Source: Scleroderma bovista (Eukaryota; Basidiomycota; Agaricomycetes; Boletales; Sclerodermataceae). Taken from it: a stretch of DNA of 50,309 bases. Positions 10,105 to 22,300 of this stretch are shown in pieces; position 1 is the stretch's first letter, and each line of letters begins with the position of its first letter. The stretch covers positions 1-50,309 of the forward strand of contig JAYMGJ010000616.1 of the NCBI GenBank assembly GCA_037178675.1, given 5' to 3'. The notes beneath the pieces are model-generated. The model was not told the DNA's origin, searched no databases, and saw only the letters and a program-made list of their open reading frames with translations. The position numbers were made by a program, and so were the translations under genes.

Positions 10105-12193
10105 CTATGTCTTGAGGGGGTCTTCACTAACATCCATCAAGCCCTCCAATTTATTTACCGGGTCCGGTTGGTCTCCACGCGGCTCCGACTTCAGCTGTGG
10201 CACGGGTGTGACATCACCATTTACCCAGGGTTTCGGCGGTGGAGGAGCTTCCCCCTGACGTGTCCTTGTCGGACTTGACGCAGGACCGAAGTCATCGTCA
10301 ATGGATTCCTCCAATTGAACGATATTTTCTTCGTCAATCACCAACAGCCGGGCGACAGCACCATGACTCGACTCTCCGTGATCATTATCATCCTCCGTCT
10401 GAAACGCGGCGATCTGACTTTTTAGCGCTGCAGTGGGGTCAGCGCCTCCAAACGCATGACTGTAATATGGTCGCCCGTTCGGGGAGTCATCTCCACTCGC
10501 CTCGTCTCCGCTATCGTCATCCTCTTCAGTGCCAAACATGACCTTAGTGGTCCCAATCGCTTCGGCAAATTGCCTCAAGGGAAAGTTCGAAAAAAACGTA
10601 TGGGGATCCTCGCCACGGTCCCTTCGGAGGCGCTCCCGCTCCGCCGCTGCTTCTCTCCGCGTCTTGAATGCCATGAGGCGGCTAGTCGAGTAGATTTGAG
10701 GAACGTGATCGGGTGTCGGAAAGCCGTGTAGATTCCTAACGCGATCGGTCATCCATGTATACCATTCCTCCTTTGTCCGCCCGTTGAGGATCGCAACGAT
10801 AAGGATAGTCATGTTATCACATCCGATACCCGCGGCCGAGGAAGTGTCTGGAGCAAGACAGTGCTCGCATATCATTTCTCCGATTTCGACAAGGTCTTTC
10901 CCTTCGGACACCCTTAGGCGGATGAAATCAACCACTTGCTGAGATGATAGGCAGTCCCAAATCCCTTTTAAGGAGAGCAGATATGAATATGGATCGTGTA
11001 TAAATATGATTGATCCTTACCATCACAAGCCAGCACAAGAAATTCATCTTCATCGGTCATTGCGTGTACGGTGACATCTGGGTCAGCGGTAATAACTTGT
11101 TTCTGGGGAATCAGAGAGTAGTTCTTTTTGAACTGAAAGTCTCCCAAAGCTCTCGACAACGCGAGATTTCCTGGACAGTGAAAAAGCATCAGGGTTCAGC
11201 CAGGTGAAAGGGAAGGGGGGACCAAACCATTGACACGTCCAAATTCTATGTACCCACCCGCGCTGACAATGCGGGCACGTTCGGCTTTTGAAGATAGACA
11301 TCAGATATCCGGTCAGTTTCAAAACTCAGACGACGAACTATCATTAGATGGTTTGTGATCGAAACTTAACGCCTTGGCCTCCCCCCTGACACTCATGACA
11401 GCCCGTGAGTCTCCTGCGTTAGCCTGTAAATGCTCTTTAGCGCAAGGATCAAGGACAATCCAGACGAACGTCCTACCACATAAACTTTTTGATCAGAGGT
11501 TACTAGCGCAGCTACAGCAGTGCACCCAGACGGATCACGCGTATGCGAGGGATCTGCCGAGAATAGACACGAGACAAGTACGGATCTGAAATGGTGAAGT
11601 GATAGAGCACAGCGACGTACCGGCAAGGAGGTCCTCATCGATCCCCAAGAATGCCTTTTTTAAGGCTTCATTGAATCGCTTCTCGCGATACGCATCTTCG
11701 GTGGTGAGACGTTTGTGGAGATGCTGACCAGCAAACTTTGCGACAGTGCCACCTGACGATCCAGTGCATGTGAGAGATGAATCTTTAGTTCTTGAAAGAA
11801 ACATGTACCGCCATGCCCATCATAAACAGCGAAGAACGCATTCGGTTCGTCGCTTCCATCCAGATTTAAAACCGCAGCATGAGCATCCTCCATAGCTGGA
11901 TGTGGGATCGAGTGTCAGAATGACACTGAACGATGAGAGACATTGGATGCATACTAATTCTCCAGCCCTGCATCTCAGACACCGAAAAGAGGAGGCGATC
12001 ATTTTGGCCAATCTCTGATTTCTTGTCCGTGGCTAAGGGAACAGACGATAAGCAAGACGACAGGTCATCGGAGTATGACAGGACATCTGGGGCGATGACT
12101 GACCTGGTGAAGAAAGTGTTTGACCCTGAATTAAGGCAAATGGAAGTGAGGAGATGGTCGGATGAACATGCGAACGGGGCAACGGCTTACCAT
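10105..12193 (-). CDS. Protein phosphatase 2C, Ptc2/Ptc3-like
   Basis: Ten exons on the minus strand: 12191-12193, 12104-12125, 11955-12032, 11809-11895, 11621-11752, 11477-11553, 11339-11423, 11228-11284, 11021-11170, 10105-10964. They total 1551 nt, 516 aa. The protein starts MGQTLSSP, the N-terminus typical of Ptc2/Ptc3 and a potential myristoylation site. All PP2C motifs are present: [43 protein letters not shown] and GCDNMT, which supply the metal-binding aspartates. PP2C enzymes are metal-dependent Ser/Thr phosphatases acting on stress MAP kinases and checkpoint kinases. The C-terminal 170 residues are acidic and Pro-rich and probably regulatory. Exon 1 is only the start codon, split from exon 2 by a 65-nt intron with a good GTAAGC donor. 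Confidence 0.92.
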
Positions 12194-12929
12194 GATTCGT
12201 TATTGCGGTTTAAGACGTAAAAAAGATGGGCGAGCTAGTCCGCACGCCAGCCAAGTGTTTACTGGGAAAGGATATGTAGTTCCCAGTAACGATGGGTGGT
12301 AACGAGCAGAAAGAAGAGGAGGAAAGACGATACGGCAGGGAAGACAGTCGCAACAGCAACACCAGCAGTATCAGCAAGCGGTCCTAGGGTGTGCACCAAG
12401 CAAGTCACATTCTGCTGTTTGGGATTGTTTGGCCACTAATTCACCTCCTCTTGCTGTAGCCTGTACATGGGCGTAGTACAAGTACTAGGATGTCGTGCGC
12501 CATGTGGTATGGGCCATCTTTATGTCCCTGAACACCATACGTAGGGGAACTAGCATTATTTAGACTTGGAGCTCTGTTTCCAATGGAGCATTCTGCGCCA
12601 GCAATCGGAGATTCGGAGATGGGGTCTCCGATAGACTCGCTAGTTTGACAATATAGTCAAGAAAATCATACCGAGGAGTGGTTCCGAGACTAATGGGACT
12701 CTCGAATGCACCAGACAGCAAACGAATTCGGTGCAAGTGATACTATCCTCTATAGCATCGCTGCAAATACAAAGTTGCGTTACTTTACAGATACGCGTTA
12801 TCTTTACATAAGAGGAGTGTTCAGCCTTGTAGCGAGAATTGCAGACACTCTTGGCGCAAACTGCAGGTACTACTATAGAAGGACATCTGTAGGCGCCTGT
12901 AAGCGCACGACATACTTGGAGACCTTGAC
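12194..12929. other. Gene-free stretch upstream of PP2C
   Basis: Lies between the PP2C start and the 3' end of the kinase gene. Only short frames are seen; presumably it holds the PP2C promoter. Confidence 0.4.
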
Positions 12930-15382
12930 TTACTGTAACATCGGAGATACTACAACATCACCCTCTCCTCGCTGTGCGTGAGCCAATGACTCCAGCACCA
13001 TAGTCATCGTTGGCCGCGCTGTCGGGTCCGGATTCATGAGTTCTCTGGCTATCCCGAGGAGCGTTGGCAGATGTGGCGATGATTTACAGCGTGAACACAA
13101 TTCTGCCAATGTTTGTCCGCAACTCCACAAATCAGCCAGCATCGGCCAGTACTGCTCTCCACGACGAACTTCCGGAGCCATGTAGCCCTCCGTACCGATA
13201 ACCCCAGTGGACACGAGGTCGGGTGTGCAGCCAGGAATCGACACGCTAAAATCGATGATCGAGAGACGCCCACCTTCCGGGGGAATGATGATGTTTCCCG
13301 GTTTCAAGTCCATGTGCGCAACATGGTGTGCATGCATGAATGCAACTGCTTCGAATAGCTGCAGGGCGACAGGCCACAAATGTTCATCAGGGTTTGTTAG
13401 CGACGTCAGATGACCGCCAGCGACAGGCATCGAGATCATGGTGCCCCCTTGAACAGGCCAGGAGCGAACGCCGGAAATGGTGTGATTAGAAGGCGACCGG
13501 ATCCCAGCGAGGGTCTGTAGAACCTTGACCTCCTTCTCTCTATCCTGTCGCACGAACTTGAGATAGGCATACGAGCCGGTCTTGTGCACGATCAAGGTAA
13601 CGTGAGGATACTAGGCGCACTTGTGAGTCCGAATGCCGGTCAACGAAAGAACTCGCACCAAGCCTTGGCCTGAGTCTTCAATCTCATAATCCATGTCGCG
13701 CAAAATGGCTCGGACATCTGGCTGGTGGAAAACTAATCTATCGTTGTCTTGTGGCCCGCCGGACCCTCTTCCCTCTTCCCTGACAGATTCCAGGTGATTA
13801 CTTCTAAGATGCTTCGTTGTGCGACTTGCCGTGAGCGTCTGTAATGGGTTCGCGAGTTGCTTGATAGCAGCAAGGCTCCCTTTCTTAGTCTGGTCGAAGT
13901 CTCCGGACAACGCCGCAATTTGTGTTGCTAAATTGTACATCTCGCATAAAAGATCTACCTGTGCCCCTTTGTCCTGGAGATCAAAGTCTTTTTGATGGAT
14001 GCACACCTGGCCACTTCATTGAGTACCGCAATCCAGCACTATCGCGAACACTCACCGCCCGACGATAATGGAGTGGATTCGCATTCGTCGTGGTTTCAAG
14101 ACCGGTCTGCATTACAATATATCGAGACGCGACCATATATGCATCAACGTAGATGGCCACTACGAAAAACCGTCGCTTGGAAGTCGATTGCATAAGAAAT
14201 TGACCAGTACGGGCTAGAGCAATCGCTTGGATCAGCATCCGGGAGCGATCCTGTTGTTGTTCCTGCGATATCACTTTGGAAATGACAAATGGAATATCGT
14301 ATTGAGGAGACATGACCATCCAATCACTTCTGGGTGTAAATCTCGTCCAATAGTCCAGAACCGATGAGGGCCGCACAAAAATAGGAAACCCCCACGATTT
14401 CTCCCTGCAAGATTGTTATTGATGTGGAAGCATGAACATAAACTAGCACCTTACTGCTGATATGTGAAGCCGCGAGAACCGTTGTTCTCGGAAAAAAAGG
14501 GGGGCTGGACAAAATGGACAGTGAAGTTGCTGGCCTTGAGAGATGAAGAAGTGCTCTTGTGGACGATCTTCGACACGTCCTTGTTGAAGCATCGCAGAAC
14601 ATTATAGAACGCTGCAAATTCTCGACCACTGATCACCGTATGTGTCTGATCAGTTCCAGCAAGCACGAAAACACGGGAAAACTCCTCGTAAAAATGTGCA
14701 TTGTTGTAATCTCGTGTCTGTATGATATCCGCCTGGATCGAATCTATATCAGTTTCTACAGAATGATCTCACAGACAGGGTGCATACCTGATATACACGT
14801 TTGTTCGCTAGTGCTTCCAAAATCGGCTGGAATTCAGGGGGTAATTCACTTGCGTTGTCCGTTTGGGTGCCACCGTTCAAATTTCTCTCCACGTCATCTG
14901 TATACCAATTGCCTAGGTTCTCGACCGTTGCTTGTAAGCATTCGAACAGTTCGGCGCGTGTCTCTCTCAGCTTCTCAACCACCTCTCTCGCCTCCTTGAG
15001 TGCTAATAAAGTGACACGATCAGCAAGGCAAAACACTCCAAACTTTTAGTAATGTGTGATACTTACGGTCGGGAACTACAATGACCAGATAAATACAATC
15101 GTCTGAGAGCTTTGTTGCTAACTTCTTAACCTTTGTAGTTGCAGGGTTGACATGTTGCATATTGTCCTCGTTCCGGCGTCTCTCCTTAACCTCATTCGGA
15201 ATGTCTCTGGTGCTATCCTCACCGATTGACACTGGATTCTTCACGCGATAGAATTGGCATTTTAGTATATGGAACGTTGTTAGGAACAAAATAGGAAACG
15301 TCGTCGCTTTTGTAGAGTGTGGCGAGCGAGTCCGTAAGTTGCGCTGAAACAACCAGGTGCTGGTTATTGAGAAGGATGCCAA
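12930..15382 (-). pseudogene. Broken protein-kinase gene with a long fungal N-terminal region
   Basis: Five or more exons on the minus strand: about 15067-15382, 14788-15002, 14455-14732, 14056-14400, 12930-14006. The C-terminal part is a kinase domain with HMDLKPGN (catalytic loop), DFS in place of DFG, GTEGYMAPE and DLWSCGQTLAELC; no glycine-rich loop is visible. The N-terminal region contains DDCIYLVIVVPD, a helical stretch (LKEAREVVEKLRE), FVQPPFF, VGVSYF and LLDEIYTQK. From memory it resembles the upstream part of Crinkler-like fungal proteins, but I am not sure. Two lesions break the frame. A shift at about 14324-14332 follows LLDEIYTQK, and an in-frame TAG at 13611-13613 separates the N-terminal region from the kinase domain. 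The start is uncertain. Splice sites elsewhere are good, so decay is recent or these are sequencing errors. Confidence 0.65.
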
Positions 15383-16808
15383 AGTTAACTCGACTTGTAG
15401 TTGAGGCTTAGCAGCGAGTTAGGTACAAAACAAAGTCGAGCCTCGATGGTGCTCACTCATTGCGTCAAAACGTAGGATTTCCAAGCAAGGGAACCTGCAA
15501 CTTTTGAAAGTGTTCCCTTTTCTGGATGAGCGTGAGAAATAGAAACTATTTCCCTTTTTGGACCCGTCCGCCATAGGGAGTCGAGCAATCTACAAAGTGG
15601 ACAATTCAGTTCTGACAGGTTTTGAGCCCTCCCATTGGCCGATGGCCTCTACGAGTGCTAGTCCATTCATGGCCCAGGAAATTTCTTGGTTAATAATGGC
15701 CAGTCCACTTGGTAGATATGTACTAGTGATGGATCCCCTCGTTTCGCAACTTCGTCTTCTTCAAGACCCTTGCACGGCTGATATGATCCAAGTCCGTTCC
15801 AGGGCGCTGACCTCCTTCCTCAATCTGGTACTAGCTCCCAATTGGCTCTGTCATCCGGACGGTGCATCGCAAACTAAAGCTAAATGAGATTCGGACGACC
15901 TATGGAGATCTCCCAGTATACATAACTAGCGACCGCATCAACCCTTTTGCGTTAACTATTCATCTCGTTCGGCTCATCCATACATACATCGAGGTCAGGC
16001 GACAGTCTTTTATCTACGCCTTACGCATTGCAAGAAACCATTACCAGCAAGTGGTTACCGCCTTCCTGGCTCTTGTAAGGGGAACCTCCCCCGCTTGCAT
16101 GGCGGATGGAACTATCATATATCCTCGTTGGTACTTAACTCGTGAGCATCCGTAACAATAGCTGATTTTTACCTCATACTACTTACACTGTGTACTATTT
16201 ACAATCTGCACCCGACCGCCCATAACGCAACCGCCGACTGGCTCAGGAATCTGAGGGTTCACCACTCCCGACATGGAACTCTCAGCCGATTTCAAGTAAC
16301 ACCGCTGATATGCTCTTTCCAGTCAACAAACATCATCATCTCATCACCTCACAATATCAGATACGCCGACCTTTTGGAAATGTGAGATTGGATCTTGCCC
16401 AGCCTATCGTCAGCTTTTGTGAGTCGGGTATAAAAGGAGGTCGTGTGACGCCTCAGGTGCGTTATCCTCCCCACTTCTTCCTACCACGTAATACCAACCG
16501 AGGAATCAAATCCAGGCAAGTTCTCATGCTGATTTTCGTCACGGTTGCTCTGAGACTCATCTACGTACTTCGGTTAGCCCGAGTACCCGAACACTGGAAC
16601 CTAATATCGACGAATAAAGTCTCGCCACCGCCCCCTGTGTGTGAAAATCAAGGTCACACGAGTATAAATTCCTGACTTTTCCAGGTGCATCAGGCGGCAT
16701 CTGCAGAGCAACTTCATTATGACGCGCTCTCACTTCACGGTGAGTTGATGCGTTGCAAGTCGACTTTTCTTCACGTCGCGCTCAATCCCGGCGTAGGATA
16801 TTCGTGTT
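15383..16808. other. Gene-free stretch of about 1.4 kb
   Basis: Open frames at 15558-15887, 15862-16155 and 16310-16675 have no recognisable motif and no neighbouring exons that extend them. GAGTATAAATT near 16662 could be the TATA box of the zinc-finger ORF. Confidence 0.4.
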
Positions 16809-17384
16809 GTGCCCGCGAAAGGCGCACAAACTGGAAAACGACGAGGCCCACACTCCCTAACGAACATCCATGTAATCTCCATCCATAGCTCATTGCTCCG
16901 AGGCCCGGCGGAAGCCGAGCCATCCCAGGGTTTCACCACTGTCTACGGTTCCTTTACGACTACTACCTCCGCTGCAGACTGCCTGCGCGCATCGTTGAAA
17001 ATAAAAATACCTGCCTACACAAAACATCCTAGAACTCAGTGCGACGATGATACTCCCCCCGATTCACCGTTATCCTCCAATTCCTATCGCAGCCCATCGA
17101 TTAGCCGCATGCCCCTACCACCCGACTCTGACTGGAGCGAGCCAAAAATGAGCTCCGAAATCTTCACTCAGCCACCGTCGCCATCCGTGGAGAACCTAAA
17201 CCTTCACCCGATATTAGAAGCCCTGGAGAAAAGGTCTCGGCTCTCATGTCGGTCCCAATGCTCCACGTGTTCAAAAATTGGAAGGGACTATCCACGTTGC
17301 GGCCGTTGTGGACAGATGTGGTGTTCCCGCGAATGTCGACTGCAAGGAGGCAAAAAGCACATCTGCCCTTCACGCAGGGATTAA
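16809..17384 (+). CDS. Small MYND-like zinc-finger protein
   Basis: The frame is open from 16809 to TAA 17382-17384 (191 codons). The start is uncertain, and the true ATG could be further in, for example the Met of MPLPPDSDW at about 17109. The last 45 residues hold C-x2-C-x9-C-x2-C-x4-C-x3-C-x8-C with a final His (CSTCSK..CGRCGQMWCSREC..KHIC), the spacing of a MYND/HIT-type treble zinc finger used for protein-protein contacts. The rest is low-complexity, rich in Ser, Pro and Thr. A TATA-like element lies about 150 bp upstream. The function is unknown. Confidence 0.55.
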   Translation: MPAKGAQTGKRRGPHSLTNIHVISIHSSLLRGPAEAEPSQGFTTVYGSFTTTTSAADCLRASLKIKIPAYTKHPRTQCDDDTPPDSPLSSNSYRSPSISRMPLPPDSDWSEPKMSSEIFTQPPSPSVENLNLHPILEALEKRSRLSCRSQCSTCSKIGRDYPRCGRCGQMWCSRECRLQGGKKHICPSRRD

Positions 17385-17555
17385 GTAATGCGAGTTGAAT
17401 TTTTTTCGTTGTTCATTTTCTTGTTATTGTCGTGTCTTTTGTGCTATCATGCTGTATCTTTACGTCGATACCAAGACCTGTGTTTATTATATCGCGATTG
17501 CTGTCCCAATAAGGTCACGATTTCGTCCCACCTGTCGTCAACGTCCACAGCATTG

Positions 17556-19134
17556 TTACAATTCAAAGACGATCTTTGTTCCCTGTGCAGGTAAGATACT
17601 TGCTGACTGTTGTTTCTTTTTTGCCTCCCATGATGGGTGGAGCGGCCGTTCCGTCCGACGAGTACTCGATGAAGGTCCCTGTCCACGCGTACCCCCAGGG
17701 GTGTTTGTTCGCTCAACCCTCTTAGGTAGCGGACGGCTTGGTTGCGCCGACGGGCTGGATTTTGGTGAGCGTTGGTGTCCCTTGGCAGCAAGGCTACGAC
17801 CTTTCCCTTTTGCTCCCTGTGTGATTTCTTGTCGCTTCTTGACGTGATTGGCGTTCCTTCCATATTTCTTTTCCCATATCCTGTCTCCGCATGGCGAGTA
17901 ATTCATTGTCTGCACGATAACGGGAAATGAAAATACTTACGCTCTACGAGCACGCTGACCTCGGCGGTTCTTTTTGCCACTATCTGAAATCTTGGCCTCT
18001 CTATCGCTGAACTCGCTATCCGAGTCGCCACGGGTAAAACCAACAGATAATGTCGGAAGGAATGCGGACTGCCCATTAGATAATGATATCGAATTCTTTG
18101 CCGTGATCTCCATACCGCCTGGTCCACTCGGTAGTCCGCCCACGTCCGACAATGCATCCGACATTTCTTGTTCTCGATAAGAGCCGCCTTGGATCGATCC
18201 AGACTCCCAACCATCTGACTTCGCTGACGGTTCGTGGTCGTTATCGCTGACAGTGCCTGATTCCCAGCCATCACCATCATTCACCTCGCTTAACAGGTCT
18301 TTGTCAGAGCCAATAGAATAGCCTTCGTCCGAACCATTCACGATTACGGAATTCCGCGCCTGATCCGTCCTGCTCTTTGTCCCAACATTTGGGAAAGCCG
18401 ACTTATCTCTACCTTCCAAAATTCTGCGAGCACCCGGATTGGGATGTAAAAAGTTTTTGAGAGCGGCCACAGTTCCGAGGACCTTGGGCGCAAGCCATTT
18501 CGAGCTTAATATCCGGCTTTGTGCTTTGGCTGCTGCCGTTCCCGACGGAGCAAGAACGAGAACATTAGACGCCAGTTCGGCCGAAACGAAAGGGTGTACG
18601 TCTGAGAGAGTTTTGTCCTTTTTGATCTTCGTCATCAATGCGGTGTTGGCCACGTTGGTATAGTCCATATCCTACCGAGAGTGAGCTTAGATCCGTGGGA
18701 CGGCCGGTTTCACCGACCTTCAGTATTTCCATTTGCTGCTCGAGGTCTTTCGTATGCTCGCCTTCTGGATCGAGATGTCTGACAGAGGAACGACGTTGGT
18801 ATAGACGGATGCGACTAATTTAGTGCCGCGCAAAGCGTACCGAGCCTTCTTGAGTTTTTTGAAAGTTCTCTGAATCTCAAACGCTTTTGCTCTCTTGACC
18901 ACCTGGCGGATTTCTCTGACATCGTGATGCTTTGTAATTTCCACTTTGTTGTAGTCAACTGTAGAGTCGAGGAGCGAGGCCGGCCAGTACACACCAGTTT
19001 CCGTCGCAATCTGCCTTCGTTGTCGTCCTATCCAGTGACGATCATTCAGTACATGCATCAAACACCTTCTTGAGTGTGATTACCTCGAGGGATCTCTTCC
19101 GTTTGATACCGCGTGGCCTTTCTTGTGGTGACAT
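17556..19134 (-). CDS. BUD22: BUD22-family ribosome biogenesis protein (SRFBP1/BUD22)
   Basis: Six exons on the minus strand: 19084-19134, 18841-19010, 18718-18778, 17941-18671, plus 17556-17880, with introns of 46-73 nt; the sum is 1338 nt (445 aa). The start MSPQERPRGIKRKR is basic. A coiled-coil helix follows (DVREIRQVVKRAKAFEIQRTFKKLKKAR). The acidic middle is Ser/Asp-rich. The C-terminal BUD22 signature is clear: KKNRRGQRARRAIWEKKYGRNANHVKK, then LHPSWEAKKK and a basic tail with PAQGTKIVF. BUD22 is a nucleolar protein needed for pre-40S rRNA processing. The gene faces the tubulin cofactor D gene across 167 bp. One of the listed joins could shift by a few bases. Confidence 0.88.
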
Positions 19135-19301
19135 CCCTCCTTGTCAACTCGTCACGGACGTGAGGGTAATCGTGAGTCATGCTTGCCTTCGACCTCTGGT
19201 AATTACGTAAGTTATCTGACATAATACCCATCCACAACAAACTTGAGTGATCATTCCATCCGGGGGTGGACGCAGGATCACCACGACGCCCAAGCACGGT
19301 A
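19135..19301. promoter_or_regulatory. Short bidirectional promoter between BUD22 and TBCD
   Basis: Only 167 bp separate the two divergent start codons (19134 minus, 19302 plus), so the core promoters and 5' leaders of both genes must share this stretch. No clear TATA box is present. Confidence 0.55.
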
Positions 19302-22300
19302 ATGGGCGACGATTTCACCGAGGCGAAGCAGTTTGCTTCGTTTGACCGCTATGACGAATTTTTCTCTGCGCAAAACGCGTTACTTACCGTGGATTTGGCG
19401 AGCGAGCCCAGTCACGATGATAACGGCAAAGAGATCGAACTGCTGCGCCAGCTCATGTTGATCGTAGGTGTTCAAGCTCTTGGTTGTCGCGGAACGGTAT
19501 TTAACTTATCATTCAGCTAGGCGAATATCAAGAGCAGGCATATTTACTCGATCCATACCTCGAGGGCCTGGTTATTCCAGCCGCAGAGTGTCTAAGGACG
19601 CACGCCAAGGCGTGTACCTCTGATCCGGGTGTAAAGTCATCCACCTCTCGCATCGGTAGGCTTGCCGACTTGCTTTACAACTACATCAAATGCAGAGGAT
19701 ACAAGACGATCAGTCGGTTATTCGGTTTGCATCAGCTCTTTCCGCGCACTGAAGTATAGATAGCCAGTTTTTTTCCTCACGAAGTCGCGGACGTCACCAC
19801 TGCCATAGAATTTATGCGCCTATTGGGGGGCCCGTCTTCCGAGACGTATCTGTGGTCGCTCCGTTATGTAGTGCTCTTATGGTTGTCCCTCGTGTGCAGG
19901 ATTCCCTTCGATCTAGAACAGTTTGATGAAGTCGGCCAGCATGGACGAACAGCCAATATGATTGAATCTATTGCCAAGGAATATCTGGACAAAGCAGGCT
20001 TAGAGCGCGAAGGCGCTGCTATATTGCTTGCGCGATTTTACACGAGGTAGGCCACGCTCTTGGGAGCTTCTGACCTTGATAATACGTATCTTCGCAGGAA
20101 GGATACCAGGGAACAATTCAGGACATTTTTGCAATGGTCTAACTCGACCATTCAATCTGATAACATTTTTCTGGTAAAGTGTATTTTTCTCCTGAGCTCT
20201 TCTCCTAATTACCAGCTAGTCTCTCGGTGTGTTACAAGTTCTGTGCGAGTTTGTTAAATCGGGTGCACCCGAGGAAACCAGAGCGGCTGCCAACGATCTG
20301 ATGGAAATATCGGAGGCGATTAGCAGCAGCGAGGCATTGATGGGAAACACATTGATGCGCAAATATAGGACGAAGCTCTTGTCTAGAATTGGTCTACGGT
20401 TGGTTCCCCCGAGACGGACTTTCACTAGACTTAAAAGTAGGCACTGTCTCGACCAGTTGATAATTTACCTTAACCAAACCCCCTAGTGCGCGCCCTAGAC
20501 GATAGCGGAAATGAAGATGCTAGCCAAGATCATGACAATGACGATGACGAGATTGACATTCCAGAGGAGCTGGACGGTGTCCTAGATGCACTGTTGAAGG
20601 CCGTCCAAGACAGGGTGAATGCTGTTTGGCGATTCAGCAATCCAGACGAATTGATGCCCCAGTTAGGACACCGTAGTACGATGGTCGGCAGCCAAAGGTA
20701 TCGGCAGACTCTCAGAACGTCTACCAAACGACTTCTCGAGCCAAGTTCTGGAGAATGTGCTGTACCTGTTTTCTATCCACATCATCGCTGGTGCCAGCGT
20801 TTACGACCTGCCCTCTATTGCTGAAGCCACATGGCACGGCGCGTGTCTTGCATCGGCCGAAATCGCACGCAGGGGGCTTGTTCCTCCCACCATACTTCCG
20901 AAACTTCTTGATTGGCTGTCACAGGCCCTCTATTTTGACATTCGCAAGGGTGCACACTCCATTGGTTCTAATGTACGCGATGCAGCAGCCTATGTGATAT
21001 GGGCTCTGGCGAGGGCCCAGGATCGGTCTAGCTTCTCGCCACACGCACAACAACTGGCGCAGAATCTTGTTTCCGTCTCTCTATTTGATCGTGATGTATC
21101 CATACGGAGGGCAGCGAGCGCCGCTTTCCAAGAGCATGTAGGACGAATGGTATGGCACTTGTCATTCCATAGATATCGGTGGACTCACTCTATATTTATT
21201 TGTGGTTCAGGGTTTGTTTGCTCATGGTATAGATGTGCTCAGGAAGACGGACTTCTACTCTATAAGCATACGCCGCAATGCGTTCCTTACGGCGGCCCCA
21301 CAAGTAGCTGAGCGAGTCGACTTGTTTTTTTGATCGGGTCCATGGTTCTGATAGTCAGAAGCAGGCACGAAGAATATCGGACAGCTCTTGTCGACCACCT
21401 AATATCAATTACCTTACGCCACTGGGACATGGCGATGAGGCAACTTGGCGCCAAGTCCTTGAGGCTAATATGTGAGATTGACCTCGATGCGCTTGCGCCA
21501 CCATGCATTCAACGCCTGGTGAGTCCTTGTCCAATGACAGAAATGATATAGTAGTATGTTGAGACCGCACCGAAAAGGCGCGGCTGCTGAGTTCGGTGGA
21601 TGTGGCCTCTGTCCACGGTGCGGTTGCGGCACTCACCGAGATAGCGGACGCGTACAAGTCATTTGACCACAAAGGGGATGGGACACGACGAGAAGTGAGC
21701 ATCCCCTGCCCCACATACTTCCCCATTCATTTCAGAGATTTCTATAGATCTTCGCTCTCATTACTCGCACCCCTGAATCCCTTGTCATTGCGCCGAGAAA
21801 TGAGCAAGTCTTGGGTGCAATCTGCAGCCTCATTGCTGCCAGCATTACTCGAGAGGAGGTCGAGTTGCAAGATCGTTCCTCTGTTCCAAATTGGCGGAAG
21901 CTGGTCGATCACGGACTGCGACATCGGAGCAGCGACGTGCAAGAGGCAGCTGCAGCTGCTATGGCGAGTGTCAGTTCTCTCACGGACTCTTCAAGCGCAG
22001 TCAAAAGATACGTCACAGTTGCACACGTTCAGCATTCTATCTCACCCTGACCTTGGACCCCTCCTTATACATTCATCAAGGAGTTTAAGCATAGCCTGCC
22101 GCTGCTACAACAGAGTCTCGGATATTTGTTGGGTGTCCTTGACTACAGTGCCTACCAGCATAGCCTGCCTGAGGTCGTGGAATGCTTGCTGGACAGCGTC
22201 AGCGTGGAGGTGAGGACGACTCTATTGACCGCATGTCGTGGTCATGAATGAAGCGGTGATTATAGTCCGCAACCAGAATGACAAATGTTGAGGCGCGCCG

